Source of the DNA: Anaeromicropila herbilytica
Lineage (GTDB): Bacteria > Bacillota > Clostridia > Lachnospirales > Lachnospiraceae
Assembly: GCF_016591975.1 (NCBI RefSeq)
Contig: NZ_AP024169.1
Span: 3,387,001 to 3,451,000, forward strand
DNA: 64,000 nt
Direction: 5' to 3'
Within the stretch, counting starts at the first letter, position 1. Each line of letters opens with the position of its first letter. A model generated the notes under the pieces. That model did no database searches and had not been told where the DNA came from. It saw only the letters and a program-made list of their open reading frames with translations. The translations under genes were made by a program, and so were the position numbers. This document shows, piece after piece, positions 35,607-43,694 of this stretch.

Positions 35607-37535
35607 TTACTTTTTTATTCCAGCTCCAGTAGGCAATGCCCCCATAACAACCTTTTCCCAATCAGTACCCTTCACCGCGTCAAGGAAAATAATCGCACCT
35701 TTGTCTTCCTTACTACGAATTAACCTTCCACATCCTTGCTTTAATTTAAGCCCCATTTCAGCATAATCCACCGTCGTTACCGGGTCTAATCCTTGCGCTA
35801 ATGCATCGTTTCGCTGTGCTTCAATCAGAGGATCTAATGCTGGAAATGGAAGTTGCCAAATGATTACTAAGGTTAGTGCATCACCAGGTACATCAATTCC
35901 TTCCCAAAAGTTTGCTCCAATCAGCACTGAGATCTCATCTTCTTTGAACTTTCGTAATAGATAACCTCGATCTGCTTTATCTTCCCATAAAATAGTAAAT
36001 GGGAATTGGTATCCCTCAAGTTTCTTCCTGATTTTTTGAACTTCCTTTAAGGAATTGGCAAGAACAAGCGCTCGTCCTTCATTTTTATTTAATAGAGATA
36101 CCATTTTTTCGATACGTTTCTTAACATTGTCTTTTGTTTCAATTGTTACCTGAGATAGATCAACAACTACTTTATCTTCTATCTCAAAAGGACTTCCTAC
36201 ACTTGATTTGGATGGATTTTTTAATCCAAATGTTCGTATCATATAATCAAAATTGCCTTCATTACTTAAGGTTGCAGAAGTAAACACTACTGGTAATCCC
36301 TTCGTAAATAAATGACTATTTAACAAATCACTCAGATTACGTGGAACCACCCAGAAAGCCCCATCCTTTGCATCTACCCAAGTTATTACGTTAGTTCCAT
36401 TATTCTTAATAAATCGATTCAAAGCAAAGATTGTTCTTTCAATTAGTCCTTCAAATACTTGTATTTGTGTAGTGGATAGTGAATTAATATATAACTCCTG
36501 TTCAATCTGCAATTCAAGTAGAAGATGATCTAAAGCCTTGCGAAATGCATCTGCTGATTTTAATAAAGTATCCGAACAACGAATGGATAATCGTTCTGTA
36601 CTTTCTGCTTTTATTAGTGATTGACTTAGATTCATAAAAAACTCACCTGATATCTTCTCTAATGCAATCGTTATTGCACCTAGTGAATAACGAACGCCTT
36701 GTATCTCTTCAAATGAGGTGATCATATTCTGAATCTCTTCTTGATTTATCTGATGCCCTGCCTTCATCGCCGCAGGAAGCAAGACTTTGTGACCCTCATC
36801 GAATATAACAGCTGAATAATTTGGAAGTATCGGCAACTTGTCATCTGCTATTCGTTCCTCTCTTGACCATAAATCTTGAAAGAACGTTTCATGATCTACA
36901 ATAATTAGATCCCCTGCCATTCTATAAGCTTCTCTTGCCTTCATGAGTTTACAATATCCCCTATTATCACATGTCTCACAAGACATTGACTCATCCCAAC
37001 TTATCTTCTTCCATATATGATCTGGAATGGTTGGAATCTCAGATCGTTCTCCAAGTATTGTTGTACTCATCCAAGCCTCCAGCTCATCTGATTTCTCACC
37101 GATATCTGCAATAAACTCACTCGCTTTTTCATCACATATATACTGATGTGGATCTTTTGCCATTCGTGAATCAATATCCAATCCAAGCAACTTAAAAAGA
37201 GTCTTAATATCTCCCTTATCACCAGCTAGTTGTTCTTGAAGTGCAGTCGTTGCACATGCAATCACTACTGGCTTTTTTCTAAACCTTGCATAAGGAATTG
37301 CTGATAGTAGATATGCAAAAGTTTTGCCTGTACCAAGGCCAGCTTCCGCTAGATGTGTCTTTTTACCACAAAAGGCATCTGCTATCTGAAATGCTGTAAA
37401 TATCTGTTCGTCACGTATCTCATATCCATGTTCTGGAAGTAGATCATATAGAACATCTCCAATCCATTCTACTAACTTCTCATGAAAATCTTGTCTATTC
37501 GTATATTCGAAAGGTTCTTTTATCCTTGCACACAT
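35607..37535 (-). CDS. DinG/XPD-type ATP-dependent DNA helicase
   Basis: This superfamily 2 helicase of the DinG/XPD group probably unwinds damage-related DNA structures. Walker A is EAGLGTGKTFAYLLSA near residue 61, the DEAH-type box is VIFDEGHKVLL, and the motif V/VI region is GANFWEGIDVPGDAL ... QGCGRLIRS. Cysteines in HQYICDEK and CETCDNRGYC between motifs I and II fit the [4Fe-4S] site of this family. It is 642 aa with no exonuclease domain. It begins behind AGGAG. A terminator separates it from the upstream ABC operon. Confidence 0.88.
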   Translation of the reverse strand: MCARIKEPFEYTNRQDFHEKLVEWIGDVLYDLLPEHGYEIRDEQIFTAFQIADAFCGKKTHLAEAGLGTGKTFAYLLSAIPYARFRKKPVVIACATTALQEQLAGDKGDIKTLFKLLGLDIDSRMAKDPHQYICDEKASEFIADIGEKSDELEAWMSTTILGERSEIPTIPDHIWKKISWDESMSCETCDNRGYCKLMKAREAYRMAGDLIIVDHETFFQDLWSREERIADDKLPILPNYSAVIFDEGHKVLLPAAMKAGHQINQEEIQNMITSFEEIQGVRYSLGAITIALEKISGEFFMNLSQSLIKAESTERLSIRCSDTLLKSADAFRKALDHLLLELQIEQELYINSLSTTQIQVFEGLIERTIFALNRFIKNNGTNVITWVDAKDGAFWVVPRNLSDLLNSHLFTKGLPVVFTSATLSNEGNFDYMIRTFGLKNPSKSSVGSPFEIEDKVVVDLSQVTIETKDNVKKRIEKMVSLLNKNEGRALVLANSLKEVQKIRKKLEGYQFPFTILWEDKADRGYLLRKFKEDEISVLIGANFWEGIDVPGDALTLVIIWQLPFPALDPLIEAQRNDALAQGLDPVTTVDYAEMGLKLKQGCGRLIRSKEDKGAIIFLDAVKGTDWEKVVMGALPTGAGIKK

Positions 37536-37563
37536 ATTCGTTGTTCTCCTAATTTAACTTTTA

Positions 37564-37610
37564 TAAAAAAATTCTCTACTATTGTATCATATAGATTCAA
37601 TAGTAGAGAA
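37564..37610 (-). terminator. Terminator of the cooS-ABC operon
   Basis: TTCTCTACTATTG and CAATAGTAGAGAA form a 13-bp perfect stem, followed on the minus strand by TTTTTTTATAA. It lies 16 bp after the ATPase stop. Confidence 0.88.
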
Positions 37611-37625
37611 GTATTTTATAGCCAT

Positions 37626-38396
37626 TTATATCATATACTCAACATTTTTATCTATCTTCATATTAAATGCTTCGAATACTTTTCCCCTTATATCCACGAA
37701 TTCCTCACTTGTTCGATCTCTATCAGAAGGAAGTTCAACTTTAATGATTTTTTTGATTTCTCCTGGGTTAGATGACATAATGACAATTCGATCGGATAGA
37801 TAAACTGCTTCTTCAATATCATGAGTTACAAAAATAACTGTTTTTTGCTGGCTCTTTGCTATTCTATAAATATCATTTTGCATCTTATATCTTGTCATAT
37901 TGTCTAAGGCTCCAAAAGGTTCATCCATATATATAATATCCGGATTAACCGCTAAGGCTCTTGCAATAGAGACTCTCTGTTGCATTCCACCTGATAATTC
38001 ATGGGGATGCCTTTTCTCAAACTCTTCAAGACCTACTAATTCAACATATTTTTTTGCTATTTTATTTCTCTCTAACTTTGATTTTATAATTGTCTCTAGC
38101 CCCAGTTCCACATTTTTAATCACATTTCTCCAAGGCAGTAATCCGTAATTTTGAAAAATGGTAACATACTTAGAAGAAGGGGCTGTCACTTCTATTCCAT
38201 CAATCGATACACTACCACTGTCTGCTTTTTCAAAACCAGCTACTATATTTAGAAGTGTACTTTTTCCACATCCACTAGGGCCTAGTAAGCTAATAAATTC
38301 TCCTTGATTAATATGTAAGGATATATTTTGTAATGCCTTAAAATCCCCTTCTTTTTGAACGAAAGACTTTGACAGATTATTGATCTCTATATACAT
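37626..38396 (-). CDS. ABC transporter ATP-binding protein (SsuB/TauB/NrtD-type)
   Basis: This is the ATPase of a nitrate/sulfonate/taurine-type importer. Walker A is LGPSGCGKSTLLN, the signature is LSGGMQQRVSIARAL, Walker B is IIYMDEPFGALD, and the His switch is FVTHDI. The Met that begins YIEINNLSKSF is taken as the start because AGGAGG lies 7 nt upstream; the GTG six codons earlier has no support. It begins 4 bp after the permease stop. The substrate cannot be told from the sequence. Confidence 0.92.
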   Translation of the reverse strand: MYIEINNLSKSFVQKEGDFKALQNISLHINQGEFISLLGPSGCGKSTLLNIVAGFEKADSGSVSIDGIEVTAPSSKYVTIFQNYGLLPWRNVIKNVELGLETIIKSKLERNKIAKKYVELVGLEEFEKRHPHELSGGMQQRVSIARALAVNPDIIYMDEPFGALDNMTRYKMQNDIYRIAKSQQKTVIFVTHDIEEAVYLSDRIVIMSSNPGEIKKIIKVELPSDRDRTSEEFVDIRGKVFEAFNMKIDKNVEYMI

Positions 38397-38400
38397 AACT

Positions 38401-39195
38401 TTACCTCCTGTCACCTGGCTTTACACCCCAATTTTTAAGTATCAGCAGTTCTATGAATTTTATAATACTATCTAGTGTGAACCCTATGATTCCGATTAAT
38501 AAAATAGTTCCCATTAGTAAATCCGTTCGTAAACTATTTCTTGCATCTATGATTAAATATCCAAGACCAGACTGAGCACCACTCATTTCACCTGCTACTA
38601 GGAATACCCACGCTGAGCCTAAAGCCAGATGAAGACTGGTTGCAATCTGAGGGAATGCTGCTGGAAATACAATTTTAAATATAACAGAAAGTCTTTTGAT
38701 TCCAAAATTCTTCGCTACTTTCAAATATGTCTTATCCACATTTCCCACCGCTGATATTGTTGTAAGTAATACAGGAAAGAACGCTGCAATAAAGATAATA
38801 ACAATAGCAGGCATATCTCCTATTCCAAACCACAATACGATAAATGGAAGCCATGCCATAGGAGAAATCGGCCGAATTAATTGGAATATAGGGTTTACAT
38901 AGGCGAATACTTTTGGGAACCATCCTAAGAAGAGTCCTAACAGTATGGCAGATATAACCGCAGATAAATAGCCAATTAAAAATCGGTACAGACTGGACCA
39001 AATATCTAAGATTACGTAATTCTGTGTAAACATTTCAATGAAAGCTTTCCCCACACTAATGCTAGATGGAAATAATGCTTCGTTATATTCTCCTGTTATA
39101 AATACCAATTGCCATATAGCAATTAATACTATGAATGATACAATTACATGCTTTACTTTCTTTATATTCTTTACCATTCCCTTCACCCCACTCAT
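38401..39195 (-). CDS. ABC transporter permease (SsuC/TauC-type)
   Basis: This 264-aa permease of the nitrate/sulfonate/taurine family has six membrane segments. Its central region (IRPISPMAWLPFIVLWFGIG) and the late block (GEMSGAQSGLGYLIIDARNS) are family hallmarks. It starts 2 bp after the binding-protein stop with no good ribosome site of its own, so translation is probably coupled; a second Met lies six codons in. Confidence 0.92.
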   Translation of the reverse strand: MSGVKGMVKNIKKVKHVIVSFIVLIAIWQLVFITGEYNEALFPSSISVGKAFIEMFTQNYVILDIWSSLYRFLIGYLSAVISAILLGLFLGWFPKVFAYVNPIFQLIRPISPMAWLPFIVLWFGIGDMPAIVIIFIAAFFPVLLTTISAVGNVDKTYLKVAKNFGIKRLSVIFKIVFPAAFPQIATSLHLALGSAWVFLVAGEMSGAQSGLGYLIIDARNSLRTDLLMGTILLIGIIGFTLDSIIKFIELLILKNWGVKPGDRR

Positions 39196-39197
39196 AA

Positions 39198-40148
39198 TTA
39201 CTTTGATGTATTAAAAATAACGTCTTCATACTTTAAGTTGGTGTCTAGAATTCCGTATTGTTTCATCTTAGAAATCAGATCATTATAACCCTCTTTTGTA
39301 ATACTCAAATCATCATATGATATCCAGTCAAGGGATAATTCTAATACATCCTTCTTCTGGCTTAAGTATTTTTGAGCTACTTCTAATGCTTTTTCTTTTG
39401 TCAGGTTATTCCCTGCTTCAATATATTTATTTGCGTATTCTTTTGCTATCTCTGCATTATCATTAATAAACTTTTCTGTTAGAACAAGACCGCAACAGAT
39501 GGAATCTTCCCATAGGTCACTTGATTGATATAAGATTTTACCAATACCTGAACTTACTGCTGCTGCTCCAAAAGGTTCCGCCACGCAATACCCAGATATC
39601 TGACCAGATGCAAGTGCAGAAGGCATCTCTGCTGGTGACATCTCAATAATACTAATATCCTCAATGCTTATTTTACTGTTTTCTACCATTTCTTTTAGTA
39701 AAATATTCTGAGAGGACATTCTATGTGGAATTGCAAATTTCTTCCCTTTTAAATCTTCAACACTATTTATATCTTTTGCTACTGTAATCGCATTTCCATC
39801 TCTATGACCTAAAGCAACTAGTTTTAACTTATTTCCTTCATCAATTGATTTAATGGCAAGTTCAACTAATGCAGAAGCCCCATCGATAGCGCCTGTATTT
39901 AACGCATCTAATAACTCTGGCCATGATCCAAACTTAACTAACTCAATTGTAAAGTCACTATCTTTACTTGCATCTATTAATTCTTTTTCTTCAAAAGCTG
40001 GAAGTGCATGGGTTAATGGAAGATATCCGATTTTGACTACTTTCCCATCTGTAGCTTTACTCCCATTTTGTGCATTCGAACAACCAGTGACTAATACCAT
40101 TACTAAAACCAATAAAATAGTGATACTCTTTCTCATTCTTCTATTCAT
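39198..40148 (-). CDS. ABC transporter substrate-binding lipoprotein (NrtA/SsuA/TauA-type)
   Basis: This is the extracellular binding lipoprotein. Its signal peptide ends in lipobox VLVTGC (ITILLVLVMVLVTGCSNAQN). The NMT1/SsuA-like fold begins KIGYLPLTHALPAFEEKEL and includes DLKGKKFAIPHRMSSQNILL and the motif GYCVAEPFGAAAV. I set the start at the Met before NRRMRKS, since GAGGAG stands 7 nt upstream; the longer frame overlaps the cooS stop. Being directly behind cooS, the importer should supply something the CooS-like protein needs or acts on, which is unknown. Confidence 0.87.
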   Translation of the reverse strand: MNRRMRKSITILLVLVMVLVTGCSNAQNGSKATDGKVVKIGYLPLTHALPAFEEKELIDASKDSDFTIELVKFGSWPELLDALNTGAIDGASALVELAIKSIDEGNKLKLVALGHRDGNAITVAKDINSVEDLKGKKFAIPHRMSSQNILLKEMVENSKISIEDISIIEMSPAEMPSALASGQISGYCVAEPFGAAAVSSGIGKILYQSSDLWEDSICCGLVLTEKFINDNAEIAKEYANKYIEAGNNLTKEKALEVAQKYLSQKKDVLELSLDWISYDDLSITKEGYNDLISKMKQYGILDTNLKYEDVIFNTSK

Positions 40149-40164
40149 AAATACTCTCCTCATT

Positions 40165-42189
40165 CTATTCATTCCAACCCAACTCTTTACGCTTACTTCT
40201 AAAATCTTCTACGATCTGGTTCGCCAATGCGATATGATCTACATTAACAATCATTTCAGAACCCAATAATTCTTTTGTTCCATAAGTCATAAAGTCTGTA
40301 ACATTTTGAGAACCTTGTATCGGTGCATGAACACTATGATAGGAGTTCATTCCTAATAATCTGAAGGATAGCGCTGCACATATTCCCTTTTCATTGCTCC
40401 ACTCTGGACTAACAAAAGCATATGGTAGATCTTTAATCGGTGTTTGTAATTCTAACGCAAGACTACTAAAGGTTGCGGATGCTCTAGCATTATCAAGGCA
40501 TTCTCCCATATGCCATACAGGTGGAATATCCTTTAAGAAATCTCTTAGGCTTTCTCCTGTTTGCTCAAGTGCTTTTGTTGAACAATACCCTAATTTTAAT
40601 AAAGGTAACGAAGCACATCCATTGGTTAAAATCAAAATATTATTTTGTAGTAAGATAGATGCTACTTCAACAACAGCTTTTTCATAAATAATCCTTGGAT
40701 TACTACATCCAACAAGATTAACAACACCCAATATTTTTCCTGATTTGATTGCTTCTGCGATTGGTTTTACACTTCCAAAATGTTTGTTCATCCATTCCAC
40801 TGAGAATCCCATCTCTGCTTCCACTTCATACTGTGGAATCTTAACCGGTACATCTCTTCTCTCAGTAAAACTTTCAATACCTCTTGTTAGAATCTTTCTA
40901 GCTATTTCATTGATTTGATCCATATTCGAATGATTATGGTCTAATCCATAATGCTCTGCCCCAGGTAATCTTGCAGAATCACTTGTCGTTACGACTGTCG
41001 TTTTAAAGCATTTTGCCACTTCCATAATTGCTGGGAATACATCCTGTACGTCTGCAACCCATAAATCTAAAGCACCTGTCGATAATATAAGTTCTGAGCC
41101 AACTGCATTCGATAGTGGGATCACATTACCATATCGATACATAGCAGATAGACCGGAACAACATATTCCATAGAATTGTATTCCTAGCGCTCCATTTGCT
41201 CTCGCTAGATTCTGGAATTCCTCTGATTGGCCTAATTTAACAATCTCACTTACTAATAGTGGAGAATGTCCATGAACCGCTATATTAACATATCCTTTTT
41301 TCAGTGCACCAACATTCACCCTAGAGGAGCTTCTTGTTGGAAGTCCATATAGACTATCCATGGCAATCGATGAACCCAAACAGGAACTCCATGCAAATGC
41401 GATCCCTGTTCTTAAGAATTGTTTCATCTCATTCCTCCAGTCGCCATCGGTACCCGTACTGGTTCTATGTAAACTTTCAAAAACCTCATGATATACGCTG
41501 ATTGGAAGGATATCTAGCTTAGACCATACCTCAAGTCTTTCCTTTGGTGCGAAAGCGTGAAGAGTCTTATGCTTATCTGGTACTGTTCTTGATAGATCTT
41601 CTAGTAGAATATCAGCCACTTCTACCGCTAATTCCTGTATGGTCTTACCATCTGTATTAATTCCAAATGTTCTACAGACAGCAAAGATCTTATCTGGACC
41701 TTCAATTGGCGTATTTATCTTTCCCTCTCCCGCCATCTTAAGCGCTAGCATACTTTCTCTTCCCCTAGCTCCATGCGCTGCTGCACCAGATGCTGTTGCT
41801 TTTAATATATTTCTAGCAACGATCAGATCAGCATCCGCTCCACATACCCCTCTAGGAGATCTTTTTGTTATCTTACAAGGCCCCATATAACAATTCTTAC
41901 AACAAACGCCTGCCATACCAAAAGTACATTGTGGTTGTTGCTTATCAAATCTGTCAAATACGGTCTCAAGCCCACTTTCCTCCATATGTAATAATAATTC
42001 TCTAACTGCTGGGTCCGGTGTTTGCTCGATTACATCCTTCTTCTTCGGAAATGTCTTTCTATATTCATTAATGGCTTGAATATAATCGTCTACTCCACCA
42101 TGTGTGTGGCTATGTGCGTGATCATGACTGTGGTCATGCTTATGTCCATTACCTATGTCGTGAATATGATAGTGATCCTTCTGGCTCAT
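40165..42189 (-). CDS. cooS: Anaerobic CO dehydrogenase catalytic subunit homologue (CooS), variant
   Basis: This is a homologue of the Ni-Fe carbon monoxide dehydrogenase. Cys88, 96, 97, 100, 105 and 116 match the D- and B-cluster ligands (QCTFGMAGVCCKNCYMGPC). C-cluster ligands are seen in VHGHSP (His308), GICCSG (Cys343/344), VGCSNP (Cys495), NGCAS (Cys525) and HMGECLDN (Cys564). The conserved Cys of the DVQC motif is Asp383 (DVQDVFPA), and the usual GICCTGNE is GICCSGLS. The N-terminus has 11 His within residues 6-30, a likely nickel-holding tail. Clear GGAGG start. It leads an operon with an ABC importer. The fold is certain; CO oxidation activity is doubtful. Confidence 0.9.
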   Translation of the reverse strand: MSQKDHYHIHDIGNGHKHDHSHDHAHSHTHGGVDDYIQAINEYRKTFPKKKDVIEQTPDPAVRELLLHMEESGLETVFDRFDKQQPQCTFGMAGVCCKNCYMGPCKITKRSPRGVCGADADLIVARNILKATASGAAAHGARGRESMLALKMAGEGKINTPIEGPDKIFAVCRTFGINTDGKTIQELAVEVADILLEDLSRTVPDKHKTLHAFAPKERLEVWSKLDILPISVYHEVFESLHRTSTGTDGDWRNEMKQFLRTGIAFAWSSCLGSSIAMDSLYGLPTRSSSRVNVGALKKGYVNIAVHGHSPLLVSEIVKLGQSEEFQNLARANGALGIQFYGICCSGLSAMYRYGNVIPLSNAVGSELILSTGALDLWVADVQDVFPAIMEVAKCFKTTVVTTSDSARLPGAEHYGLDHNHSNMDQINEIARKILTRGIESFTERRDVPVKIPQYEVEAEMGFSVEWMNKHFGSVKPIAEAIKSGKILGVVNLVGCSNPRIIYEKAVVEVASILLQNNILILTNGCASLPLLKLGYCSTKALEQTGESLRDFLKDIPPVWHMGECLDNARASATFSSLALELQTPIKDLPYAFVSPEWSNEKGICAALSFRLLGMNSYHSVHAPIQGSQNVTDFMTYGTKELLGSEMIVNVDHIALANQIVEDFRSKRKELGWNE

Positions 42190-42258
42190 AAATTCCTCCT
42201 ATTACATACTTTTTTAATATGAAATGTATCATATCATTTATATCACACAATGTAAATA

Positions 42259-42276
42259 GGTTTAATATGATTTATA
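42259..42276 (-). promoter_or_regulatory. 18-bp promoter-region motif shared with the amino-acid ABC operon
   Basis: TATAAATCATATTAAACC on the minus strand is identical to 25618-25601, with further similarity downstream (ATTGT, GATATAA). It lies ~70 bp upstream of the cooS start. The remaining 42190-42491 holds only this leader and the CDF terminator. Confidence 0.5.
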
Positions 42277-42432
42277 CTAATTTATTTTATATTTATTCAT
42301 TATATTGCAATCTTTTTACTTGATTATTAAAATATCTTGAATATGTATATCCACTATTTCTCGCATCATAACAATCATTTACTAAAATTCTCTACTCAAA
42401 TACTCAGTAAATATTTTGACTATTTATACAAC

Positions 42433-42467
42433 AAAAGCACCACCACTTTCAACATGACGATGCTTTC
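42433..42467 (-). terminator. Terminator of the CDF gene
   Basis: On the minus strand AAAGCATCGTCAT and GTGGTGGTGCTTT pair fully when G-U wobbles are allowed, followed by TGTTG. It separates the CDF gene from cooS. Confidence 0.6.
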
Positions 42468-42491
42468 ATTCAGAATCATTAATATATTTAA

Positions 42492-43382
42492 TTATCTTTC
42501 CTCTTTACCTTGTTGAGTAACATATGGATCAATGTGAATGCTTACTCTGGTATTCAAAAGATTTTCATTCATATCCTTTTTAATATTACCAATTATCTTA
42601 TGGGCTTCTCCAACCGGTAATTGTTCTGGCACAGTAATATGAAAATCAATATGCTTCATGCTACCTGCTTTTCTAGTTTTTAATTTATGGTAGTCGATGA
42701 AGGAATCCTTATGCCTTTCAATAACTTTAATTACCTCAGCCTCTTCTTCATCCGACAATTTTACATCTATCAGAAATTCAAAAGCGCCCTTTGATAAATG
42801 CCATGCCTCTTTAATGATGAGTATTGCAACAAGAATAGCGACAATAGGGTCCAAAATAGCTATTCCAGTAAGCTTCACTAATAGAACTCCAACTCCAACA
42901 CCTAATGATGTATAAACATCTGTTTTCAAGTGAAGAGAATCTGCTTCTAATGCTTGTGATTCTTCTTCCGTTGCAACCTTATGTAGCTTACGTGATACAA
43001 AAAAGTTAACAATACCAGATAACACCATAACTGCAATAGCAACAAAAGCCTGTTCTAGTTCAACAGGATGCATGATCTTTTTGCCTGCTTCATAAATAAT
43101 CATACCAGCAGCCACAAAAATCAATACTCCTTCTGCCAATCCAGAGATGTTCTCCAATTTGCCATGTCCATATGGATGTTCCTTGTCTGCTGGTTTCGAA
43201 GATGTTCTAACCGCAATAAAAGCAATTAGCGATGCGACCAAATCCATACCTGAATGCATTGCCTCTGATACAATACTGATGGAACCACTTAGAATTCCAG
43301 CTAGAATCTTCATTATAACCAACAATGAATTTGATGCGACTGATATTAGTGCTACCCTTGTTTTTCTGTTCATTTTCCCCAT
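42492..43382 (-). CDS. Cation diffusion facilitator (CDF) exporter, probably Ni/Co
   Basis: This inner-membrane metal/proton antiporter has 296 aa with six membrane segments. The metal-site motifs are SEAMHSGMD (HxxxD) in TM2 and DSLHLKTDV (HxxxD) in TM5, and HPYGHGKLE lies between. The cytoplasmic C-terminal CDF domain ends HIDFHITVPEQLPVGEAHKI and SIHIDPYV. A NiCo riboswitch precedes it, which points to nickel or cobalt as the exported ion. It lies directly upstream of the nickel-enzyme homologue CooS, separated by a terminator. Confidence 0.92.
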   Translation of the reverse strand: MGKMNRKTRVALISVASNSLLVIMKILAGILSGSISIVSEAMHSGMDLVASLIAFIAVRTSSKPADKEHPYGHGKLENISGLAEGVLIFVAAGMIIYEAGKKIMHPVELEQAFVAIAVMVLSGIVNFFVSRKLHKVATEEESQALEADSLHLKTDVYTSLGVGVGVLLVKLTGIAILDPIVAILVAILIIKEAWHLSKGAFEFLIDVKLSDEEEAEVIKVIERHKDSFIDYHKLKTRKAGSMKHIDFHITVPEQLPVGEAHKIIGNIKKDMNENLLNTRVSIHIDPYVTQQGKEER

Positions 43383-43414
43383 AATTCAACTCCATTTTCT
43401 CATTTTTAAGTAAT

Positions 43415-43522
43415 AAAAAAAGCACCTATGGAACAAGTCCTGTCCCACAGATGCTTAAGCTCACCTGTTGCCAATATATGGCCCAGCAACACAAATCTTT
43501 CTTGATTTGCTGCCTGTCAGAT
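43415..43522 (-). ncRNA. NiCo riboswitch with transcription-terminator platform
   Basis: The minus-strand leader of the CDF gene matches the NiCo (czcD) aptamer. CTGACAGGCAGC opens P1/P2, and P2 is CAAATC/GATTTG. TGGGCCATATATTGGCAACA covers the junction and P3, and ACAGGTGA...CATCTGTGGGACAG forms P4 and the 3' conserved strand. The same CATCTGTGGGACA also pairs with TGTTCCATAGGTG to make a terminator followed by seven T (43456-43415). Aptamer and terminator are mutually exclusive, so metal binding should turn the exporter gene on. I compared this with the known aptamer sequence from memory. Confidence 0.88.
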
Positions 43523-43541
43523 TATATATATAAACACTAAG

Positions 43542-43570
43542 ATTTTAAATTATAGAGTTGATTTTGTCAA
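43542..43570 (-). promoter_or_regulatory. Promoter of the NiCo riboswitch-CDF transcript
   Basis: On the minus strand TTGACA (43570-43565) and TAAAAT (43547-43542) are 17 bp apart. The expected start near 43535 puts the aptamer ~12 nt into the RNA. The rest of 43571-43694 shows nothing further. Confidence 0.78.
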
Positions 43571-43694
43571 TAAAAAAGATAATCCATATACTACTCGCAA
43601 CAGATAACTTATCTGCTATTCATTCTGATCGACTATTGATAGTTCACAATTCTAACAGCCTCTCATGACCTTATCAAAGAAGTTGCCCTTCTCT

